Of a DNA stretch of 64,000 nucleotides, positions 60,843 to 64,000 are shown piece by piece. How positions within the stretch are numbered: the first letter of the stretch is position 1; each line of letters starts with the position of its first letter. The position numbers and the translations under genes are program-made. The stretch is taken from contig JAPLDJ010000025.1 of the NCBI GenBank assembly GCA_026391805.1, positions 62,001 through 126,000 of the forward strand. The letters run 5' to 3'. The DNA is from Bacteroidota bacterium (GTDB lineage Bacteria > Bacteroidota > Bacteroidia > Bacteroidales > FEN-979). The notes under the pieces were generated by a model. That model was not told the origin of the DNA. It did not search any database and was given only the letters and a program-made list of their open reading frames with translations.

Positions 60843-61774
60843 CTTTTCTTTTCATTGAGCCGGAACCGGAGCACCATGATCTTTCCATCTTTCGATTGTG
60901 AACCAAGTACCTCGATGTTCTTCAGGCTTCCCGAAGGCATGGTAAGCTTGTCGATAAACTCTTCCTTGTCGTACAGCGCCATCCCCGTGGCCTCTTTCCC
61001 GCTGATGACCTGGTAGATCATCGCCCCGTCATCGATCATCTCTTTTAATCTGATCCTGCGTTTCTTCCAGTCATCCACCTTCATCATCGAAAAATAGTGG
61101 ATCATCATCGCATAATCGTCAGGCTTCAGCAGTATCGTTTCATTCCTGATGAGTTTTTTGACGATCCTCACAACGGTATCCGTTTGATAATAGGGGGCGT
61201 TGATTACCATCCGGATACTGCTTTTATCCGTCTTAAGCCGGAAACAAGCGTCGCTTCCCAGCATGGTCTGAACCGGTGATTCGCCCTCGGGGAGTAAGAT
61301 CACTTCAATCCCGCTGCCGGTGATGGGTTCACGGGTGTCGGCATCGATGAAGGTGAAGCGGTATTCCTGGGTGTTGAAGAGTTTGAACAATCCGAAGAAT
61401 ATGGCAACGATGACAACCGCCATCAATGGAACCAGGAAGAAATAACGGTTGGCGCTGACCGGGGGTTTTTCAGTTTGGATCTGACGTTGATTCTGATAAA
61501 TGAAATCGTCCCAGTTCGCATAACCGGCATATTTGCTCAGGAAGTTCAGCATGTCGATCCGCGGAAGCGAAGGATGGGCGGATTTCATATGGGTGTAAAA
61601 CCACTTCTCGCTGATGTTTGCACTCACCTTTATGCGCAGATCCTCCTGGAAATTTGTGATCTCCTGCCCTTTCCAATCCGCAATGACGGGATTCATTCCC
61701 GGATAGGACTGCTGCATTACCGCTGCAATCTTCTGCTTCAGCAATTCGAAATGTATTTGATCCTTTTGGTGCAA
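60839..61774 (-). CDS. Single-pass membrane protein with N-terminal helical module, unknown function
   Basis: The protein has 311 residues. Residues 1-95 are cytosolic helices (ANISEKWFYTHMKSAHPSLP, then IDMLNFLSKYAGYANWDDF), a pattern recurrent in Bacteroidota sensors and possibly DNA- or protein-binding. One membrane helix (FFLVPLMAVVIVAIFFGLFK) follows. The outer part begins with a carboxypeptidase-regulatory-like strand set (YRFTFIDADTREPITGSGIE) and ends in an unassigned domain. It is first in a two-gene unit with a lipoprotein, suggesting a shared envelope function. Confidence 0.65.
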   Translation of the reverse strand: MHQKDQIHFELLKQKIAAVMQQSYPGMNPVIADWKGQEITNFQEDLRIKVSANISEKWFYTHMKSAHPSLPRIDMLNFLSKYAGYANWDDFIYQNQRQIQTEKPPVSANRYFFLVPLMAVVIVAIFFGLFKLFNTQEYRFTFIDADTREPITGSGIEVILLPEGESPVQTMLGSDACFRLKTDKSSIRMVINAPYYQTDTVVRIVKKLIRNETILLKPDDYAMMIHYFSMMKVDDWKKRRIRLKEMIDDGAMIYQVISGKEATGMALYDKEEFIDKLTMPSGSLKNIEVLGSQSKDGKIMVLRFRLNEKKR

Positions 61775-61937
61775 AGATGACGGATTATTGCTGTTTTTGT
61801 ATGCAGAACGCTTGTAAACTCTTTACAACTGTTTTACAACCGGATTTCAAATCGTTCCGGCCCTGTCATTCTAATTTTGATCCCCGGAACCGGATCAATA
61901 CCGGTTTAACGAAATCAAAAGTAGATAAAAAAGAGAG

Positions 61938-61945
61938 TATATTTG
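61938..61945 (+). promoter_or_regulatory. -7 promoter element of the small membrane protein gene
   Basis: TATATTTG matches TAnnTTTG, 32 bases before the ATG at 61977. An unusually strong ribosome site AAGGAGGTG lies 5-14 bases before that ATG. Confidence 0.55.
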
Positions 61946-61976
61946 TTAAACATCCATTAAAAAAAGGAGGTGTATT

Positions 61977-62381
61977 ATGATTGAACATGTTCATAACCAC
62001 ATTACAAAGGAGATGGAGCAAAACACGAAGACGGATATCATTTTTATCCTGACTTCCATCGTCCTCAACCTGATCACCCTTGCTGTGAATTCTGGTCTTG
62101 TAGAAAAATCGCGTACGGAAAGTTCAAGTCTCATCGTGATGTTCGTTTTTGTCACTCTGATCGTTTTGGTAAACATCGTGGTCGTCATCGGTCTTGTCAA
62201 AGGCAGACAGACCCGTAAAAAATTGCTCAACGGGCTGATCACCATGTACCGCGACCAGAATGTTGCAAAATACTACGATGAAACCCTGCTGAGTAACTAC
62301 AATGCGAGGTACAACCTCTTTATCCTGGTGGTGGTTTGCACAGGTGTCATTGCAACGATGGTGCCTTTCATTTTAAGATAA
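61977..62381 (+). CDS. Small membrane protein with three helices, unknown function
   Basis: The protein has 134 residues. A His-containing polar start (MIEHVHNHITKEMEQNTKTD) precedes three membrane helices (IIFILTSIVLNLITLAV, SLIVMFVFVTLIVLVNIVVV and LFILVVVCTGVIATMVPFIL) with a charged loop between the second and third. The strong AAGGAGGTG ribosome site suggests high translation. I recognise no family. A bidirectional terminator follows. Confidence 0.7.
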   Translation: MIEHVHNHITKEMEQNTKTDIIFILTSIVLNLITLAVNSGLVEKSRTESSSLIVMFVFVTLIVLVNIVVVIGLVKGRQTRKKLLNGLITMYRDQNVAKYYDETLLSNYNARYNLFILVVVCTGVIATMVPFILR

Positions 62382-62434
62382 TTCATACCTCAAAGATCGT
62401 TGATTGAATAATCGAACATTTGATCAACTAAAAA

Positions 62435-62462
62435 AAAGCCGGACATCGCTGTCCGGCTTTTC
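62435..62462. terminator. Strong bidirectional terminator
   Basis: AAAAGCCGGACA (62435-62446) pairs perfectly with TGTCCGGCTTTT (62451-62462) around TCGC, with an A-run before and a T-run at the end. It serves the convergent genes ending at 62381 (plus) and 62483 (minus). A near copy lies at 63340-63369. Confidence 0.93.
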
Positions 62463-62482
62463 TGTAGTTATATCAGATCCGA

Positions 62483-62896
62483 TCATTCACCCTTAGTATT
62501 ATTCCCCTTGTCCGGAGCAGCAATAAAAAGGTCGAACAGGTAGGTGATTCCGTTGGTGAACTTTCCGGTCTTTGAATCGGGAGCAGCCCAGAAAAGGGTT
62601 GTGGTTGTTCCATCCGAAAAGACCAGCTTGGCGATCCTGGTTCCGGTAACGCTGGTACCTTCGTTAAAACCATAAGTCCAGATACCGTAGCGGAGCAGCT
62701 GTGCAGGAGCAATCATGTGGTTGTTCTCATCGGTCATCACGACAAACACGTTGCGTGTATAGAACGGGCGATCCCCCGGGATGTGAACCGTTACCTTATA
62801 ATTAACGGCATTTGAATTTGCGTTTCCGTTTCCTGCGAAGGTCGGGATTGTGATCATCAGGCTGATGATGGCGATCATTGTTGCGATTGTTTTCAT
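62483..62896 (-). CDS. Small exported protein, paralogue of the gene at 63388
   Basis: The start at 62896 gives 137 residues with a signal peptide (MKTIATMIAIISLMITIPTFA). The body YKVTVHIPGDRPFYTRNVFV, then VMTDENNHMIAPAQLL and GTRIAKLVFSDGTTT, is shared with the next gene (YTRNxxVVMTDxxNxxxAPxQLL and VxGTRIAxLxxSDGTT). It is all-beta and exported; the function is unknown. Frame upstream of this ATG is open but lies before the -7 element TACCTTTG (62925-62932). Confidence 0.75.
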   Translation of the reverse strand: MKTIATMIAIISLMITIPTFAGNGNANSNAVNYKVTVHIPGDRPFYTRNVFVVMTDENNHMIAPAQLLRYGIWTYGFNEGTSVTGTRIAKLVFSDGTTTTLFWAAPDSKTGKFTNGITYLFDLFIAAPDKGNNTKGE

Positions 62897-63339
62897 GGCG
62901 TTGGTTTTTTTGGGTTTTGTAAGACAAAGGTATGCCCGGTCTGGTCGCTGGAGAAATTGATCCCTGCGGAGGATCCATGTGGATCCTGAAAAAATCCAAA
63001 TGGTTTCAGGGAAAAATCGGATTTCGGCTGAACTGTTCTGAATTTTTGCGGAGAAGATTCTGATGAATGTTCCCATCTCCTTATTTTCTGCCAAAAGAGG
63101 GGAAGAGATTTGTAAATTTTTGCTGAAGATTATTTTTATCGGTCATACGACATATGTTATACGACATACGTTTCCCATCTTCAATCCTTTCTTTATTCAC
63201 CACAGATATCCACAGATTCCACAGATTATGTCACAGATTATGTCACAGAATATTTTCTCGGACCTCCGCCTTCAGGTCTCTGACCTCATAACTCACCAGT
63301 TCACCAATTCACTAATTAATTAACTCACCAGCTGATAAA
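62897..63339. other. Leader conserved between paralogues, then dispersed repeat words
   Basis: The -7 element TACCTTTG (62925-62932, minus) is followed upstream by a stretch shared with the leader of the next gene: GAGAAATTGATC...CTGCGGAG (62950-62974), AAAAAATCCAAA (62990-63001) and AATTTTTGCGGA (63041-63052). From 63140 there are ATACGACATATG words, CACAGATATCCACAGATTCC, ATTATGTCACAG repeats and GGACCTCCGCCTTC words. No gene is seen. Confidence 0.6.
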
Positions 63340-63369
63340 AAAAGCCGGACATCACTGCCCGGCTTTCCT
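63340..63369 (-). terminator. Terminator of the 63388 gene, near copy of 62435-62462
   Basis: GCCGG and CCGGC arms with one internal mismatch (CATCACTG centre) and flanking A/T runs lie 19 bases after the stop codon. The sequence AAAGCCGGACATC is shared with the terminator of the paralogue. Confidence 0.85.
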
Positions 63370-63387
63370 GGAATTAAGTTTATCAGA

Positions 63388-63792
63388 TCAGTCTTCTGCT
63401 TTTATCTGTTGCGCAGAAGTAACGTACAGGTTGAAGATGTATGTGGCACCGGCGATAAAAGAACCACTCTGCACATCCGGACCGGCAATGCTGAACATTG
63501 CAGCCGTCGTGCCATCGGAATAGATCAGCTGTGCGATCCGGGTTCCCTTGACAGAGGAACCTTCAAAAAAATGGTACGTTTCCATTCCTTTGCTGAGAAG
63601 CTGCGGAGGAGCGACCGGTTTGTTGTAGCCATCGGTCATTACAACATACATGTTGCGCGTGTTGAATGATTTTTCTTTTGGCATATGAACATTTACCTGG
63701 TAGTGGATAACAAGTGGCAATGCACCTTTTACCAGCAGCGAGAGCATCATCATGATGCTGACCAGGAGGGTGATTCTTGCAAGTGTTTTCAT
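63388..63792 (-). CDS. Small exported protein, paralogue of the gene at 62483
   Basis: The protein has 134 residues with a signal peptide (MKTLARITLLVSIMMMLSLLV). The body has YQVNVHMPKEKSFNTRNMYV, VMTDGYNKPVAPPQLLSKG and GTRIAQLIYSDGTT, aligned with its neighbour along its length. The tandem copies share the -7 element position (TAATTTTG at 63821-63828), a leader and a terminator, so they arose by duplication of the complete transcription unit. The function is unknown. Confidence 0.75.
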   Translation of the reverse strand: MKTLARITLLVSIMMMLSLLVKGALPLVIHYQVNVHMPKEKSFNTRNMYVVMTDGYNKPVAPPQLLSKGMETYHFFEGSSVKGTRIAQLIYSDGTTAAMFSIAGPDVQSGSFIAGATYIFNLYVTSAQQIKAED

Positions 63793-64000
63793 GGCGTTGG
63801 TTTTTTTGGTTTCTTACGAACAAAATTATACCCTTACCGGCCGGAAGAGAAATTGATCACTGCGGAGAAGAAGCATGGTTTCCCGAAAAATCCAAACTAT
63901 TGCCGGAAAGGATCAGGAAATAGAAGGGACCTCCTTAATTTTTGCGGACTATGTCCATAAGAAGGAACCTTCTTCCTTGAAAATTGCTAAAAGAGAAAGG
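63793..64000. other. Promoter and conserved leader of the 63388 gene; window end
   Basis: The minus-strand -7 element TAATTTTG is at 63821-63828. Upstream words GAGAAATTGATC (63848-63859), AAAAATCCAAA (63887-63897) and AATTTTTGCGGA (63937-63948) match the leader of the paralogue at equal distance from the ATG. No further gene is visible. Confidence 0.55.

Noticed and set aside
62897-63094. N-terminal extension of the 62483 protein
   Set aside because: It lies upstream of the -7 element and before a clear signal peptide, and its paralogue has no counterpart.

Overview
The window reads as a chromosomal segment of an uncultured member of the Bacteroidota, probably an anaerobic Bacteroidales-like lineage. 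Five predicted secreted proteins carry type IX secretion (T9SS) C-terminal sorting domains. Many promoters match the Bacteroidota -7 element TAnnTTTG, and Shine-Dalgarno sequences are mostly absent. gldA-gldF-gldG lie together, and there is a two-domain 2-hydroxyacyl-CoA dehydratase activase-like protein of the kind found in strict anaerobes. Finer taxonomy cannot be read from the sequence. No rRNA, tRNA, CRISPR array, integrase or recognisable transposase was seen.

Region 1 (1-16.9 kb) is core-like. It holds a partial lipoprotein, an ECF sigma factor paired with a protein that appears to span both membranes, a ZIP metal transporter, and an overlapping START/DUF2062/methyltransferase operon on the minus strand. 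It continues with an SDR, a ROK sugar kinase next to a mannose-6-phosphate isomerase-like protein, a secreted glycoside hydrolase-like protein, a barrel/GDPD lipoprotein/barrel operon, a FadL-like porin and an AEC transporter.

Region 2 (17-36 kb) has the gliding-type ABC genes gldA-gldF-gldG, a FolD-fold paralogue whose active site is largely replaced, an SPFH/slipin protein, a membrane TPR protein, asparagine synthetase AsnA, the 1409-residue activase and a T9SS CARDB protein. The gaps between these genes hold large, mutually unrelated hairpins (27.8, 28.6 and 33.0 kb).

Region 3 (36-58.5 kb) is accessory. It contains a secreted protein made of six 20-residue repeats, a T9SS alpha/beta hydrolase, a truncated adhesin-like protein and a 2107-residue T9SS adhesin with autotransporter-type beta repeats. 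It also has an AAA/DUF4143 ATPase, two intact HigB/HigA-type toxin-antitoxin modules, two toxin-antitoxin fossils, a RhuM-family protein, a four-helix-bundle (23S intervening-sequence type) gene between inverted repeats, and a beheaded ORF6N gene. The intergenic DNA is packed with at least seven families of short, word-like repeats in a roughly conserved order. A 20-bp GC-rich palindrome sits inside several of them, and a block of about 210 bp is present twice.

Region 4 (55.6-64 kb) returns to core-like content: pirin, a T9SS M28 peptidase, a membrane-fused spermidine synthase-like protein, an uncharacterised membrane/lipoprotein pair, a small membrane protein, and two tandem paralogous small secreted proteins that share promoter spacing, leader and terminator.

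The strongest candidates for something undescribed are the inverted-repeat-flanked four-helix-bundle unit with its duplicated flank (52.6-55.5 kb), the erosion series of HigBA modules embedded in composite repeats, and the nested palindrome.
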